DNA of 6,994 nt from Kingella oralis (GTDB lineage Bacteria; Pseudomonadota; Gammaproteobacteria; Burkholderiales; Neisseriaceae). Both the position numbers and the translations under genes were made by a program. Where the stretch lies: positions 1 through 6,994 of the forward strand of contig CAJPSG010000054.1 of the NCBI GenBank assembly GCA_905373195.1, given 5' to 3'. Shown in pieces: positions 6,792 to 6,994 of the stretch; the first letter of the stretch is position 1; every line of letters begins with the position of its first letter. The notes under the pieces are model-generated. The model was not told where the DNA came from and did no database searches. It was given only the letters and a program-made list of their open reading frames with translations.

Positions 6792-6994
6792 TTTTGCCCC
6801 GCCCGATAGCGGCAGCTGCCTCGCCTTTGATTTTGGCGAAACGCGCATCGGCGCAGCGCAAGGCGATGGCCGCATCCGCATTGCCCACCCCATCGCCACG
6901 ATTATAGGCAACAACAATGAAGAAAAATTCGCCCGCATCGCCGCGCTCGGTTTGCATCGGGCCGCCCATCATCACATATTGGCTGTTAAACCGC
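6784..6994 (+). CDS. ruvX: RuvX/YqgF Holliday-junction resolvase homologue, 5' part only
   Basis: RuvX (YqgF) is an RNase H-fold nuclease linked to 16S rRNA 5' processing and Holliday-junction resolution; the full protein is usually about 140-160 residues. Residues 13-55 match the family: [13 protein letters not shown] (13-25) with the catalytic-type Asp16, then AHPIATI (34-40) and [10 protein letters not shown] (46-55). AGGAG (6770-6774) 9 bases upstream supports the start, and the ATG overlaps the algH stop. From codon 56 (GLHRAAHHH...) the reading frame no longer resembles RuvX, because bases 6940-6994 are an inverted copy of algH. The open frame beyond that point should not be trusted, and the true 3' part of ruvX is absent. 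Confidence 0.85.
   Translation, partial: MPNFAPPDSGSCLAFDFGETRIGAAQGDGRIRIAHPIATIIGNNNEEKFARIAALGLHRAAHHHILAVKP
6940..6994 (-). repeat. Inverted copy of internal algH sequence at the window end
   Basis: These 55 bases are an exact reverse complement of 6422-6476 (algH residues about 60-78) and run to the last base. The copy interrupts ruvX at GCCGCGCTC, a string plausible in both genes. This is probably a fold-back chimera at a contig end; a genuine inversion is the alternative. Confidence 0.9.

Overview
The window looks like chromosomal DNA of a Neisseriaceae bacterium close to Kingella. The main clue is the 12-mer AGGCAGCCTGAA: 19 exact copies on either strand and at least five one-mismatch copies. 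From memory this is the Kingella-type dialect of the neisserial DNA uptake sequence (DUS). The gene set (purA, hisZ, proB, algH, ruvX, tRNA-Phe) fits a betaproteobacterium.

Layout. On the minus strand, a tRNA-Phe gene with its own promoter and terminator (3154-3309) lies upstream of hisZ, a three-helix membrane protein gene and purA (3030 down to 162). hisZ and the membrane gene share bases (TAATG). A DUS hairpin separates the membrane gene from purA. On the plus strand, proB (3581-4702) follows a DUS-rich leader with two competing hairpins. Between proB and the next, convergent gene is a gene-free block holding two diverged copies of a roughly 165 bp unit, each with two DUS hairpins.

The most unusual gene is 5241-6041 (minus). 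It encodes an N-terminal phage-repressor-like helix-turn-helix joined to a C-terminal domain resembling the UbiX flavoprotein fold, with most UbiX catalytic positions substituted. It looks like a regulator with a repurposed flavin- or ligand-binding domain. A possible 27-residue hydrophobic peptide is encoded 6 bases downstream, and a good intrinsic terminator follows. Across a divergent promoter region, algH (6243-6791) overlaps the start of ruvX (from 6784), a common proteobacterial pairing.

The last 55 bases (6940-6994) are an exact reverse complement of an internal part of algH (6422-6476). RuvX similarity stops where this begins, so the end of the window is probably a fold-back assembly or amplification chimera.

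The genes are mostly housekeeping: adenylate, histidine and proline synthesis, translation, and Holliday-junction or rRNA maturation. The accessory interest lies in the fusion regulator and the DUS-built intergenic architecture.
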